64,000 nt of DNA from Siphonodentalium dalli (GCA_032622095.1 CP136065.1:151841577-151905576); one strand, 5' to 3'. Counted from the stretch's first letter, positions 11,980-24,310 are shown. The notes: generated from the sequence alone by a model not told the origin. Translations and numbers: made by a program.

Positions 11980-12739
11980 TTAATAATATAATTACTTACA
12001 AATGGGGAGGACCGGCTCGCGACATAAACCCAGTGAATGACATCCGGTCGCCGGACCACTTCAGATTGTTTGTTCACAAAAAGAGAAAGAGAAAAGAGCA
12101 ACAAATTAAGAAATGTATAAACAGGAGACATTCCAAGTATGTATAAGCAAGCAGAGTGTGGGTCCAAGGAAAGGGAGAGAGTAATAGGAAATAAGAATAG
12201 AAACATAAACATTCTGTAATTATGCAAGTCCGCCCATATACGGGCAGTGGCTATATGATATATTAATTACTTCATGGCTGTTTAAGATGGTATATAATTA
12301 ATGTTGATAGGCATGTATTATATAATTCAAATATGAAAAAAGACAGAAGAAATGTGTATATGACAATATGTTGACACCGCGGTGAGATAGGGATCCAGTT
12401 GTGCGCGAAATCATATAACTTAGTCCAGCTTAATAAGTATGGGAGATAAACTATTTCAGTTATCATTCCGTTGGAAAGTCAGAGGCACCGATTTGGAACC
12501 AGAGAACACAGTGATAATTCATGAACATGAGGACGTATATATATGGTTCTATCCATCCGAACTACAATTTTATATAAATTACATAGTTAGGGATATATCG
12601 TAAAAGGTATAATACATGGTATTGGAATTAAGTTTCATCTCAAAAAGAGAAGGAAATAAAGTTTCGGCTCAAAGAGAGGAAAGATAAACAATACATACAT
12701 ATATACTTACTATACACACATAACATACCAATAGTGATA
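11980..12739. other. AT-rich spacer upstream of LINE ORF, no gene recognised
   Basis: AT-rich, low-complexity DNA with no recognisable coding frame. It would be part of a 5' leader or inter-ORF region if the ORF1-like gene at 14.7-15.8 kb belongs to the same LINE. Confidence 0.35.
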
Positions 12740-13800
12740 CATTAGTTATAATACGATTGACCTTCATGCGCATAACATGCACTCTAGCTGAACCTAGTTA
12801 AAATACTTATGAAATGACACGCGTATATCACTTGTACACTAGCTGAATCTCATTAAGGAGGTCTAAGAATATCTATGATACATGTTAGTATACGAGGTGT
12901 CGACACAGCAACAAAATAATTATACAAAAAAAAATAAAAAATAATAATAATATTCTAATACAGTATATAATGAAAGTCCGGTTATAGGCTTCATGCGCAT
13001 AACATGAGCTACATCCGAGCCTCATTAAAATACTTGTGAATGTCACCAAGGTTGTTATGCCTTTCAGCGTCAACATTATACATAGTATGATTACTCAATG
13101 TAATAGGCATCGGCTAGATATCATACATGTAACATTGTACTTTAGCTGAACCTCATTAGAAGGCTCGAGTATATCCTCAAAGTTATAATGCATGTAAGTT
13201 TGCAAAATTTCGACTCAAGACAGGGGAATATCATTAGTCATTGTGATAAACAATGCCTAATCACCACACGCGTAACATATACATTAGCTGAACCAACTAT
13301 ATATATCTAAGTATACAGAGTTACAGCTGGATGAAAAGAAAACAACACATAGCAATACTAATTAATATGTACCTGTACGTATAATCAGCGGCTAATCTTT
13401 ATACTTATTACATGCACTTAATTAGATCATCACTAGAAAGGTTTGGTGATGTCGCCAGTTTTAAGTATCAATGATTTCGATTAATATTAGGAATAAACGC
13501 TTATATAATTAATATGTATAAGGACAAATATACGTTCTCATTGCGTGTATACTTTGTGTGAACCTCATTGAACGTTCCTGAAAATGTCGCCAATACCATA
13601 ACGCATGTAAGTACATACGTTGTTAACAGGAACGAGAAAGCACACCCGATCACACGTAACTATATTTTGGCAAAACCTCACTAACAGCTGTCGAAAGAAT
13701 TCGGTAAAGTCGCCAAGAGAGCGTACGATTTTTAGGCTCAAGAAAAGAAGAACAGTATACAATAGAGTTGTACAGTATGAAAACAATCTACCAGTATGGA
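12740..13800. repeat. Degenerate tandem repeats around 'agctgaacctcatta'
   Basis: Diverged copies of a module containing 'taacat...agctgaacctcatta' followed by 'tgtcgccaa...taatgcatgtaag' recur at about 12775, 12840, 13005, 13140, 13270, 13555 and 13660, with irregular spacing (about 70-290 bp). The copies are too degenerate to give a clean unit length. Short ORFs here are not convincing. Confidence 0.5.
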
Positions 13801-14020
13801 TAACAAGGGATGCACCACATATACTCACCACATGCACGTCAGCCAACAGAACAAAATTTTTATTGTAGTCTGCTCCAAACAATTGTGGTCGACAGTCGAA
13901 ACATTCCGCGCTTGTTTTGCACAGCTTAATCGCTGTGGATGGCGGTCACTTGAGAGTGGGTCAGGGTGTGTGATTTTATCAGTGTCAATTGGCCCGCATT
14001 ACAATCACGAGCGAGTAGTA

Positions 14021-14160
14021 TTGCACCAAATTTAGGTCACGATTTGTGCGGTGTTTCACAATAGGCCAGTGAGGATCAACACATATGGTATTGCACCAAA
14101 TTTAGGTCACGATTTATGCGGCGTTTCACAATAGGACAGTGAGGGTCAACATGTGCACAT
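14021..14160. repeat. 70-bp tandem duplication
   Basis: TTGCACCAAATTTAGGTCAC starts at 14021 and again at 14091. The two 70-bp units differ at a few positions over most of their length and diverge at the end. No function is evident. Confidence 0.85.
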
Positions 14161-14741
14161 ATGGACATTTAGGAGGAAGGACGCAGTAATCGATGACGTA
14201 TCGTGTTACGTGAATATAGGACAATAGATACATGTATTCATTGATTATTTCGTAAGTATATTATATTCATGCGAAAATGTAGTTACTTGGATATTTGATA
14301 TATTTTTTCATACAGCCATTTGGCCACTATATGTATACATAAAGGGGCTTTAGTCATCACCGGATGAGCCAGAGCACCTAATTGTTTGAGAAATATAACA
14401 TTATGTATCTCTATTTTGACCAAAATTATTACTATTGCCTAGTTAAATATGGGTTTGTATAGGTCATAATTGTGTCATTTAGTTTGTGAGACTGGCAGGT
14501 ATACGTTGATGCACCCCTTGCATAAGATTTATAACAATGTAGTTCAACATTGTAACATCAGTTGAGAGTCCATTGTGGATTCTACATAAAGAATCAGGAA
14601 TGGAACTCAGTTGGTCAACTTATAGACACAATAAGAAGTGATCAGTAAACTATGTACAGCTTTCACAATTTGGGAGCGCCCAGCGCGTCAAAATTAACCC
14701 AGACAGTAGTTCACCGTTAGTTCACCGATGAACTCTTAGAT
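14161..14741. other. Spacer, no gene recognised
   Basis: AT-rich sequence downstream (minus strand) of the ORF1-like gene. No repeat or coding frame recognised. Confidence 0.35.
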
Positions 14742-15840
14742 CTATAAGCGATCTTCGAAGGCGTCCATTAGTTGATGAGTATTCACTTTTTCAGCTCTAC
14801 TATCATCAGTCACACGCACGAATACGTTACCATCAAATGTCCAACATTGGGCAACCTTCTTGTCTCTCTTCAAACTTCGAGCCCGTTTGAATATGGCTGC
14901 TCGGGTATGGGTGAGATCTTCATTTAGGTAGAGTTTCCCTTTATCAGAATAATCATTCATGTCGGTTGTTCCGAGACTTCGTCTATTACCGAAGAGCGAC
15001 TTCCTAACTCTATATGAAGGTAGGCGGAATATGATCTGCCTGGGATTTCCTACATTAGTCGCGCTGAACATTACGGTTATCCGTCTTAGGACCCAGGCGG
15101 TGACTACGATGCACATCCTTCGGTTTCAGTTTCACACCAATTTTATCAGCTACCCCAATAACTATGTCATCAGTTTTTTCACCTGACTTTTCAGTTACAC
15201 CAGATAAGCGAAGGTTGGTTCTGCGACCGTATTGCTGCAAGTCATCCAGTTCGGCCCGGAGTTCACGACCTAATTCAGCTCGCGCTTCCGATTCAATTTT
15301 CAGTTTATATTCTAATTTCTCGATTTTATCATCCCGCTTCTTGTGTTCGGTTTTAAGGGTGTCCATGGTTACAATATCCTTTGGTACAATTTTTGTGACT
15401 TCGTTGCACGCGGCTTCAGTTATCATGCCATGAAATATACCTCGCATAGCTTTTGCCAACGACTCTATGACTTTAGGACTGGATAAGGCATTTACCAACC
15501 CACTTTCAAAATAGACACTTGATTCGAGAAAATTTTGCTCAATGTCACTGTCGGAATCATGTTCGGAGTGAATGGGGGTACTGATGAGACGAGATTGATA
15601 CAGTGGTCTGTTTTTCTTGGAATTGGTTTCAATGGAGGATGATAATGGCGATGTTCGGTCCCTCTTCGCACCTGTTATCGGTTTATCGGTTTCGCCATCC
15701 ATAACGTTATGTAACTGATCATGTTCATACCCTCCAGACGGTGCAACATGGTGACTCACAGTGCCAGATGAATTTGATTGTTGAATGTCACCTTTTTCAG
15801 TTGGAAACTCGTGTTTTTCCATAGTTTTATATTGTATCAA
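14742..15840 (-). pseudogene. LINE ORF1-like nucleic-acid-binding protein, frameshifted
   Basis: Two overlapping minus-strand frames (15055-15840, 261 codons; 14742-15116, 124 codons) read as one protein broken by a frameshift near 15060-15110. The first has a polar N-terminus with a nuclear-type basic stretch, then a coiled coil (heptads around LEYKLKIESEARAELGREL) followed by the RTNLRLSG motif typical of the coiled-coil/RRM junction in L1 ORF1p-like (Transposase_22) proteins. The second continues with PRQIIFRLPSYRVRKSLF and a KLYLNEDLT segment, the usual C-terminal half. Such proteins coat LINE RNA and act as chaperones in the RNP. It lies upstream of, and on the same strand as, the EN-RT gene, but 2.76 kb away, which is far for two ORFs of one LINE. 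Confidence 0.7.
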
Positions 15841-16352
15841 CGATTATACACAGAAAAGAGACAATGAGTAGCAGCTATATATCGGCGATAACACAATTTA
15901 GGTTAATCCGCAGAATCGACGGTCGGTGAGTGCTTATCAGAAAATCACGAATAGACATCCAAAGTCCACATTCACTGCAAATTGACGCCAGGATAATGTG
16001 AAAACATTAAGTGTTACTGAGATATTGTAGTCAAATTAGAAAGATCTCACCCGGTTTATCAGCAATCAGTAGAAGTTCAAAGTCAAACAAACATGGCGAC
16101 CGGCTCCTTTCAGTAAATCAGCCACGTCAACACACAATGTTCATTTCAATCACGTTATTTCTTGTACAAAATGAAGAATTCTTCATAGATCTAACTTAAC
16201 AGCATCACAACAAGCATTTTAGATCAAAATTCAGCAGCCATTCAGCTTAAGTAGAACATATATTAAACAAATAGCCCATAAATGAGCGGACTGAGAAAAT
16301 TATCCACCCGCCATTCACAGCCTCGATCTTGTCTTGTTGTCGTCTTGTCTTC
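15841..16352. other. Spacer between ORF1-like and PHD-like genes
   Basis: No coding region recognised. It may be 5' leader of the ORF1-like gene. Confidence 0.35.
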
Positions 16353-16829
16353 TTATTTCTTTGCCTTGCCGATTCTGTAGATCTTGGTCACTTCTTGTAG
16401 GAATTCCGATGTTCTGATGTCCTCTTCTCTGTATTTTGCCCATAGGTCGCTGATCTTCGTATCTATTTCTGTGTATTTCTTCCTCACGTCTGTCTCGAGA
16501 TCCCTGGCTGCAACGGCAATTTCTACATGGGCTGAAGAATCGGTACAATTTTTAAATTGAACGGAATCGCGATAAAGAAACGAGCTGTATGATGAGCAAT
16601 TGAAACTTATTTCAATCAAACCCTCCTTGGCCTGGAAATTATACTGTCGCTGAGAAATGCCGATATTGCATGTTCTGTGTTGCCATTTGCCGCATGTGTC
16701 GCAGTCAACTGCTTGCTGACGAGGACGTACATTCCTATTACACTTAATACACGGGTAGTCTATGAGCTGATTTTGACGGAGGTTGTACGAAGGCACGATG
16801 AAGATGTGATATGGTGAAGTCAATTTCAT
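16353..16829 (-). CDS. PHD-like zinc-finger plus coiled-coil protein, mobile-element type
   Basis: An intact 158-codon frame. Residues 25-54 have a C-x2-C...C-x2-C-x4-H-x2-C pattern (C27, C30, C43, C46, H51, C54), the first six ligands of a PHD-type finger. The final C-x2-C is reduced to a single cysteine near residue 80. The C-terminal half is charged and helical (DVRKKYTEIDTKISDLW). Very similar finger modules occur at the N-terminus of transposon-associated proteins (for example FLYWCH/MULE-type or CR1 ORF1 proteins). It could be a truncated ORF1 of the same LINE or a fragment of another element. The missing last ligand suggests decay. Confidence 0.45.
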   Translation of the reverse strand: MKLTSPYHIFIVPSYNLRQNQLIDYPCIKCNRNVRPRQQAVDCDTCGKWQHRTCNIGISQRQYNFQAKEGLIEISFNCSSYSSFLYRDSVQFKNCTDSSAHVEIAVAARDLETDVRKKYTEIDTKISDLWAKYREEDIRTSEFLQEVTKIYRIGKAKK

Positions 16830-17440
16830 TCAACTATATAGTCTAAAAGTCGTTAGATCTGATGCGGTAAAACAAACAACTGATCAGCTCTAACTGAAAT
16901 GCACTCAGCAAACTTATCTAAACAAACATCGAATAGTTCTCACTGAGATCATATCAGCATCAGAAAGACGACTCTGTATATTCTACCGACTGTTATACAA
17001 ACACTTGGTGCCAACGTGAACAGAGTGTGAACAACTGTCAAAAAAATTATTCGTTTTCTCATTGAATCTTCATTAATCATAATTCCTTATAGTATTCGAA
17101 CGTGATATTTGGATTTACCACGTAATTTGTAAGTAATAGGCCTAACTTCAATATATTCACAATAAACTTACCTTATCATAAACCTAAAATAATCTCATAA
17201 AATATGTCATACAAACTAATGACAAAACATCATAAAAGTATTAACAAAAGTAATAATAAAAGTAATTTATTCTTGTAAAATATTCACTCATAAAACATAC
17301 AAATAATCTCAAACAAAACATCATAAAAGTTATAGCTTCATTTAATTTAATTTATTCATCCAATATATTATTAAAAAATAGATCTAATTCATAGAACTTA
17401 AAACATAAAATCTCCCGTCCCAATATATTGGTATAAACCT
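16830..17440. other. AT-rich spacer inside the right border of the 10-kb block
   Basis: No gene recognised. It contains short repeats of 'aaaacatcataaaagtatt' type around 17220-17330 and the inner part of the possible terminal inverted repeat. Confidence 0.35.
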
Positions 17441-17599
17441 AGGAAGATTCGGCCGATAAAACCCGCCGAATCTTCCCTGCCGAATCTTCCCTGCCGAATC
17501 TTCCCTCCGCCGAATCTTCACGGACCCGCGCGAGATCTCGCAAAAGATCGCGAACTCTTGATTGCGCGAGAATGCGGTTTCCAATGGATAAAGGTACAT

Positions 17600-19440
17600 G
17601 GTCTAACATGTGCCAAAGGATTTAGTCATGCAAAGAGTAAAATCCAAGATGGCTGCTGGTGGCCATGTTTTTTGGCCAATTGACCCCAAAAGGACTCGTT
17701 CCGATCTACATGTCATTGTTAACATCCATGACAAATTTCATGAAGTTCCGACCAAAGCTACGACCTGTAGCCTGTGCCAAAGGATTTAGTCATGCAAAGA
17801 GTTAAATCCAAGATGGCTGCTGGCGGACATGTATTTTGGCCGAACGACCCCAAACTCACTCGTTCCCATCTACATGTCAATATTAACATCTATGACATAT
17901 TTCATGATGATCAGACGAAAAGTACGACCTGTAGCCTGCGCCAATGGATTGAATTTTGAAATCCAAGATGACTGCCAGCGGCCATGTTTTTTGGCCGAAC
18001 GACCCCAAAATGACTCGTTCCCATCTACATGTCATTCTTAACATCCATGACAAATTTCACGAAGTTCTGACCAAAGCTACAACCTGTAGCCCGCGCCAAA
18101 GGATTTAGTCATGCAAAGAGTAAAATCCAAGATGGCTGCTGGCGGCCATGTTTTTTGGCCGAACGACCCCAAAATCACTCGTTCCCATCTACATGTCAAT
18201 ACTAACATCCATGACAAATTTCATGATAATCAGACGAACAGTACGACCTGTAGCCCGCGCCAATGAATTGAATTTTGAAATCCAAGATGGCTGCCAGCAG
18301 CCATGTTTTTTTGCCGAATGACCCCACAATGACTCGTTCCCATTTACATGTCAATGACAACATTCAGACAAACTTCATAAACATCGGACCAAAGGTACGA
18401 CCTGCAGCCCGCGCCAAAGGATTTAGTCATGTAAAGAGTAAAATCCAAGATGGCTGCTGGCGGCCATGTTTTTTGGCCGAACGACCCCAAAATGACTCGT
18501 TCCCATCTACATGTCATTGTTAACATCCATGACAAATTTCATGAAGTTCCGACCAAAGCTACAACCTGTAGCCCGCGCCAAAGGATTTAGTCATGCAAAG
18601 AGTAAAATCCAAGATGGCTGCTGGCGGCCATGTTTTTTGGCCGAACGACCCCAAAATCAATCGTTCCCATCTACATGTCAATACTAACATCCGTGACAAA
18701 TTTCATGATAATCAAACGAACAGTACGACCTGTAGCCCGCGCCAATGGATTGAATTTTTAAATCCAAGATGGCTGCCAGCAGCCATGTTTTTTTGCCGAA
18801 TGACCCCAATTGACTCGTTCCCATTTACATGTCAATGGCAACATTCATGACAAACTACATTCACATCGGACCAAAGGTACGACCTGTAGCCCGCGCCAAA
18901 GGATTTAGTCACGCAAAGAGTAAAATCCAAGATCGCTGCTGGCGGCCATGTTTTTCGGCCGAACGACACCAAAATGACTCGTTCCCATCTACATGTCATT
19001 GTTAACGTCCATGACAAATTTCATGAAGTTCCGACCAAAGCTACAACCTGTAGCCCGCGCCAAAGGATTTAGTCATGCAAAGAGTAAAATCCAAGATGGC
19101 TGCTGGCGGCCATGTTTTTTGGCCGAACGACCCCAAAATCACTCGTTCCCATCTACATGTCAATACTAACATCCTTGACAAATTTCGTGATGATCAGACA
19201 AACAGTACGACCTGTAGCCCGCGCCAATGGATTGAATTTTGAAATCCAAGATGGCTGCCAGCGTTCCCATCTACATGTCAATGTCAACATTCATGACAAA
19301 TCTCATAAAGATCAGATCAAAGGTATGACCTGTAGCCCGCGCCAAAGGAAATTGTTGACGGACACACACATACACGCACACACGGACGACGGACGCCAAA
19401 CCATGGCAATAGCTCAAACTTACAAAGTAAGTTGAGCTAA
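17600..19440 (+). mobile_element. Pearl-like (Helitron-like) element with 11 core repeats of about 160 bp
   Basis: Eleven tandem units spaced about 160-164 bp, each with AATCCAAGATGGCTGCTGGC or a variant, alternate between two subtypes (one with GGATTTAGTCATGCAAAGAG, one with TTGAATTTTGAAATCC). The array ends with GGAAATTGTTGACGG, an ACGG/CA-rich microsatellite stretch, and a terminal hairpin AGCTCAAACTTAC/GTAAGTTGAGCT followed by AAAATT. Core repeats, then ACGG microsatellite, then hairpin tail is the layout of non-autonomous 'pearl' elements of bivalves. No Rep/helicase gene is present. The 5' end is uncertain and may be detached at about 7385. Confidence 0.65.
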
Positions 19441-20756
19441 AAATTGCACTGTCTCAAAAATCAAATTTGCTTCTAAAACTTATCAATTTGGAGAAAAAAA
19501 TCTGATTAAGCCTATGGTTGGTTTATTGGAAATTCCGCCGTTTATTTAACAGCGCACCCCCATATATATGGGGTAAAATACATGTAAAAGACTGTCTAAT
19601 AAAAACAAAGCAATGACAGTTCACATGTAGTTCCTAACAGGTTTTTTTGGAACACAGCTGGTACAACAGCGCAGAAGGTGAGGCCGAAAGTTCCGAAACA
19701 ATTTGAGTTGAGTCCAGGATGTTATTGGAGAGCCTGGAACTGCCCTGAATGTCAAGTCCATCCACCGATCCCTCCAGAGAACATATCACATCGCCCGAAC
19801 TCTGTACACCAGTGCAAGCTCTTTCATGATGAAGTCAATGTATAGACGCATATTCAGATCAATCATGTGAACCGCGAAACTCTGTATACCCAGTTCGAAA
19901 TGAACTCATGACTCGAATAACGCATATTCAGATCAACGATCCGCGAAACTCTGTTATACAGAAAAGTACATATAATATAAATAGGCCTATAAATATCACA
20001 ACAACAAAATACTAGGGTCTCTGTATAAACGCATTTCAGACCGGAGCGCTGCGAAACTCTGTATCCGAAGCAAAGTATCACGCATATTCAGATCGGCAAC
20101 ATGACTGCGAAACTCTGTATATATAAAATCCATTCTGATAGAGTTGGTGCATCGCATGTCAATGACAAAAGGTCAAAGTTCACGGAAGAAACAGCAGACC
20201 AACGATGACACTGCAACGCATAGTTCACACTCCTCAACTGCACCAGCAGGATAATATAATGATTGTTCAGTAAAACATAGTTTAAAACAGTTAAAACGCA
20301 AAGTTGGAGTAAAACAGTCCGAAGGAAAGGCTGGGTAACAAATGGCGGTCTCCCCTATCTTCGTGGCAATGTGCTGTCGGAGAGAATCGTCGAGACACAA
20401 AACACGAGTCGGATCGACAGAGTTCAGGATCGAACACGCTGGAAACACTTAGGTCCATGCTTGTCATCATCACAAATGAAATTTACAACATTAAAATACA
20501 TTCCGCCACGAAACATAAAAGAAAATCCGAGCAGGCCAGCTCCCGCGTGCCTCCTTCCTCGAACGCCATCTTGTTTTCTGCTTGCACGGTTTTATTTTAC
20601 TGCGAATGGACCACATACATGGGTCGTGGCATAATAACACCAATCACCTAGGTTCCGTGGGATCTCGACCTATCCTGTATAACCAATGTACCCGGTATGC
20701 TATTTACCCTCAGAATATGAGAGGTATGTTTTAATTTATGTAAAAAAAACAAAATG
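19441..20756. other. No gene recognised; degenerate repeats at 19850-20130
   Basis: At 19850-20130 the motif pair 'cgcatattcagatca' and 'gcgaaactctgta' recurs four to five times at irregular spacing. The rest (20131-20756) is single-copy within the window, with short ORFs lacking recognisable domains. Confidence 0.45.
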
Positions 20757-20990
20757 TTAAAGGTAAGCTTACTCAATCCGATTAAGCAATTAATTACTAT
20801 TTCTTTTCCTTCGGGGGTAAAACATATTTGATTCGAGTCGAGGAACCCACCCTTCAAATCTCAGATTGATCAGATATCGATTTTTGAAATGTGTTAATTT
20901 TTGGAGATGGGGACCACTTCCACGTCTCAAACGGACAAACTACGGACAAATTGCGGGTGTAAGATGGATAACTCTAAAATCAAGTGGTTA
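20757..20990. mobile_element. Partial copy of the TTAA foldback MITE
   Basis: TTAAAGGTAAGCTTACTCAATCCGAT followed by 'cgggggtaaaacatatttgattcgagtcgaggaacccaccc' matches the left arm of 2070-2481 over about 120 bp. An inverted piece of its centre (GATAACTCTAAAATCAAG) follows near 20967. The right terminus is missing. Confidence 0.65.
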
Positions 20991-22249
20991 TTATTGTTAA
21001 TAACACCCCACTACGGTACGGCTTTTCTATGGAGCCGGCATAAACGGTGAAGTATTTTCTGCACTGAGAGAGTTAATGTATAATAGTGCCATGGAATGTA
21101 ACTCTAGGTTTGAGTATACATGTATATAGGATCACGCTGGTCATCCGTGTAACGAGGACCCGGATAAGTAACGACGGACGCGACTTCCGTGTGAAGAAAT
21201 TGTCTCGGGCTGCATGGTCAAGAAAAACGTTGAGTAAAGGCCTTTAAAATTAATCTACCTATGTTTTAGTGTGCGTAGTGTTTTGGGACAATATTATTCT
21301 AAATCGGTGGGTGCTAAATTAATGTCAACGTGTCCACAATTAATGTATAAAGAGGAAAGTTGTTGCAAAACCCTGAAATTGCACCCAAATTGACCAAAAA
21401 AATAATGTTATCATGTGCAAATCTGAACAATTCATGGCGTTGAGGTAACGCCGGGATCCCTGTCATTGAAATATAAGCAACACAACCACCGCCAAGCAAC
21501 CAGTTTCCAGCAATTCGAATAGATATATAGCATTATCAACGAGTAACGAGGACCCGTTATCATGTAACGTTGGACGCGCTTCAGAAATCACATTGATTAA
21601 CCCGGACGCGAATATTCCGACAAACAATTTATTTAGAAACATGAATGTTTTAAATGTATAAGGAATCACATGTAAATGTGTTTTACCATTATTACAGGAA
21701 ATTTTAAACAGACGAAACGTTGTCAGGAGACTTGGGTGCTTCCTCTCGCCATTACTCTGTTTCTCTTTGCACAACTAAGAGTGTATATGAATGTTTGCTA
21801 TCGATAGGCACGTGGTTCGGTGGATTTAGGACCGTCGCCGCCGGCGAGATAATATCACTCAAGCTAATATGCGACCCTGATACAAATTACACGTGTGTGG
21901 TGATCACTAACCCATGCCAGTAGGCATGTTGTAATACTGAAACAGTAAATTTGTTGTTGAACATTTCAGGCCTTATAAAATGTGTGCCGACATGAACTAA
22001 TGCAAGTAATTTACAGGATACCGACATATTTTTTCGCTACCAAACACAGGGTCATGTATAAAAAAAATTGGATTGACTATCAATATATGAAGTATAAAGA
22101 ATTCCCTCCACCGAACATAGACCCAACTGTTCAATCGGGTTATGCCATGACACACCCGGATATCAATATACTTCATCCGGAGGAGGACCTGATAAATAAA
22201 CGCTACATGATGAATACAATACAGGGGGGGGGGGGGGTTGGCGTCACAT
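20991..22249. other. No gene recognised
   Basis: A short motif 'taacgaggacccg' with nearby 'ggacgcg' recurs at about 21151 and 21541. A poly-G run of 14 or more lies at about 22226-22240. ORFs of about 100 codons here have no recognisable domain. Confidence 0.4.
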
Positions 22250-22610
22250 TGGTAAATACCATTTGGCACCGTTTGGCACCGATGCTGCAAGTACTCAAAG
22301 ACCGTCCAAGAATGTTCTAAACGGTTCCAACAAAGATCCAAACGGTTCCAAGTTTGGTTGGCACCACTTACTGAGAGAATTCATGTTCTTGGGAGGGTTT
22401 AGAATGTCACCGACCTTGAAGCGCTCAAAGACAGACCGAGAAATTACCAAACCAGAGGTTATGGTCCCATAATGATAAATGTCATTTGGCACCGTTTGGC
22501 ACCGATACTGACACTACTCAAAGACAGACTGAGAAAGTTCCAAACCAGGTGGTATGGCCCCATAATGGTAAATGCCATTAGGCACCGTTTGGCACCGATC
22601 CTGGAAGGGA
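22250..22610. repeat. Degenerate repeats with 'ggcaccgtttggcaccgat'
   Basis: The 19-bp core plus a following 'ctactcaaagac...ccaa' module occurs three times (about 22264, 22490, 22584) with irregular spacing and partial decay. Confidence 0.65.
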
Positions 22611-23029
22611 GACAATGCGCCCACAATGCATGTTATTTTAAAGGGAGGTGATGCAATCTCGGTGTGTGAATATTAAAGGGACACAATGCACTCTAAAGGG
22701 ACACACGGCACTCGCAGTGGGTGTAAGTTAAAAGGACACATAAATGGAAAAGCCCAACATCAAAAGATTACGTGTGGTCTGAAATTCGGGTTCACCACAA
22801 ACGCTAAAAAACGGCGTCTATAACCGGTAACTAGGGGATTAGGAACATTTCGGAAACGAAAATACGCTGAATGATAACATCTCAGCCGGCTGAGCCGCCA
22901 TATTTCGTGTCAGCCACGAACGTCGTGACTGAGCCGGCTTAGCTAGCCAACCAGCCATCAAAACTATTTGTCGTGGCTTCGGGTCTAGTTGCCAATGTAC
23001 TTATATATATGCGCGCTGAAATTGATTAA
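22611..23029. other. No gene recognised
   Basis: Includes a short self-complementary cluster around 'ggctgagccgccatatttcgtgtcagccacgaacg' (22880-22950). No coding evidence. Confidence 0.35.
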
Positions 23030-23415
23030 AAAGTATCATATATGCATAGAATAATTGAAATGGTAAATTCGTTTTTATTGAACATTTTTATTGTTTACTT
23101 GTGGTCTATTCAGTAAAATTCACATTTGTTTTAAGTTGAATAGATTTAGTTTTAGTATTTATACATGTAGTCATGTACATCATTATCAGTCGCGTAATTA
23201 CATTTTTATGCGGATAACAGAATAAAGGGAAGGATCAAAATTATTCATACGTCTGGTTTAAAAGATTATGTTGTGTCTGGGAATATACCCGTGTTTTTTC
23301 CCCGCCAATTAACGATATCCCACGAACGTTCAAACGCGCCCAAAATTTATACAGGATGCATGTCGTGGAAATTCCGCTTTTCCGCCGAAAAAATGGGAAA
23401 ATACTGGTCATGCAC
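23030..23415. repeat. Left part of a segment duplicated at 57.39-57.76 kb
   Basis: From 'aagtatcatat' at about 23030 to 'aaaatgggaaaata' at about 23402 the sequence aligns with 57390-57757 with scattered substitutions and small indels. The rest of the duplicated segment continues at 25600-25616, 27478-27623 and 28212-28400 here, split by later insertions. Confidence 0.75.
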
Positions 23416-23614
23416 TGTTTCATTACGCCACACCGTGGTGTTGCTTGGTACGCAGATTTTCATATTCTGTGGTCGATCGATAATCCACTGGGCGACTGTA
23501 TTATTATGGTTATTTCGTACTGAGTATAAATTGTACCGATAGAGTCACGATACCACAACAAAGATTAGCACATGTGTTTACGTCACCGGTGTACTTGTGG
23601 GGGGCATGTTTCTA

Positions 23615-24310
23615 TTATGAAGGTTCGCTATCCCGAAGGTCCGCTATTCTGAAGGTTCTCTATTCCGAAGGTTTTTGTTATTTTCAGGTTAATTCTATAT
23701 TCTAAAGTATTGAGACTAATTTGAGAGGGTTCATATTATCACAAAGATTCTTTTTACGGAGTGTGCGCTCACATCCGAACTGATCCTGCCCGCATACCGA
23801 TACAGATACAGGAGGAAATAACTTAACTTAGAACATTAAATGTGATTTTGTTTTGTTTTCGCGGGTTTTCTTGAGATTTAATGTCATTACGTGGGCCTAT
23901 ACTTTTGAATTCTTGGCATATAATATGAATGTTGTGGTATATTGTGGACCCGCCCGCATTGGGACATGACACAGGTACAGTTGACTTAAGTGATGTTCTG
24001 TGTGGGCTCCAATTTGGAGTTCAATATTTTAAGGGCCAAATTTAGGATTCTATGGGCCCATACCTTTGAACTCTGGGCATATAATATGAATATTGGGGGC
24101 ATGTCTCTATTCCGAAGGTTCACTATCCAGAATGTCCACTATTCCGAAATTTCTCTGAATGTTCGCTATTCCGAAGGTTCACCAATCAGAAGGTTCGTTA
24201 TTCCGAAGGTTCTGTATTCCGAAGGTTTTTTGTTATTTTACGGTTAATTCTATATTCTAAAGTATTGGGAGGGTTCATTATCACGAAGATTCTTTTTATG
24301 AAGGAAATAA
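23615..24310. repeat. 16-bp minisatellite 'gaaggttcgctattcc', two clusters
   Basis: Two clusters (about 23620-23670 and 24110-24225) of a 16-bp motif are each followed by the same unique tail, 'tttgttatttt..ggttaattctatattctaaagtattg', and 'tcacaaagattctttttac'. The whole is therefore a roughly 480-bp direct duplication with internal expansion. Confidence 0.7.

Larger units (their letters stand above)
7538..17523 (-). mobile_element. 10-kb block bounded by inverted minisatellites, all genes on minus strand
   Basis: Left border 7538-7598 has four units of GGAAGATTCGGCGGAG type. Right border 17441-17523 has the same units in inverse orientation. Just inside, ATGACATATTTTAT (about 7746) is matched in reverse complement at about 17200. 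Every coding remnant inside (PHD-like fragment, LINE ORF1-like, LINE EN-RT) is on the minus strand. It could be one composite element with minisatellite ends, or a nest of independent insertions. No target duplication was found, so the single-element reading is inference. Confidence 0.35.

Noticed and set aside
17774-19435. Several 60-107-codon ORFs in the 160-bp repeats
   Set aside because: They follow the satellite units and break between units; no known domain.
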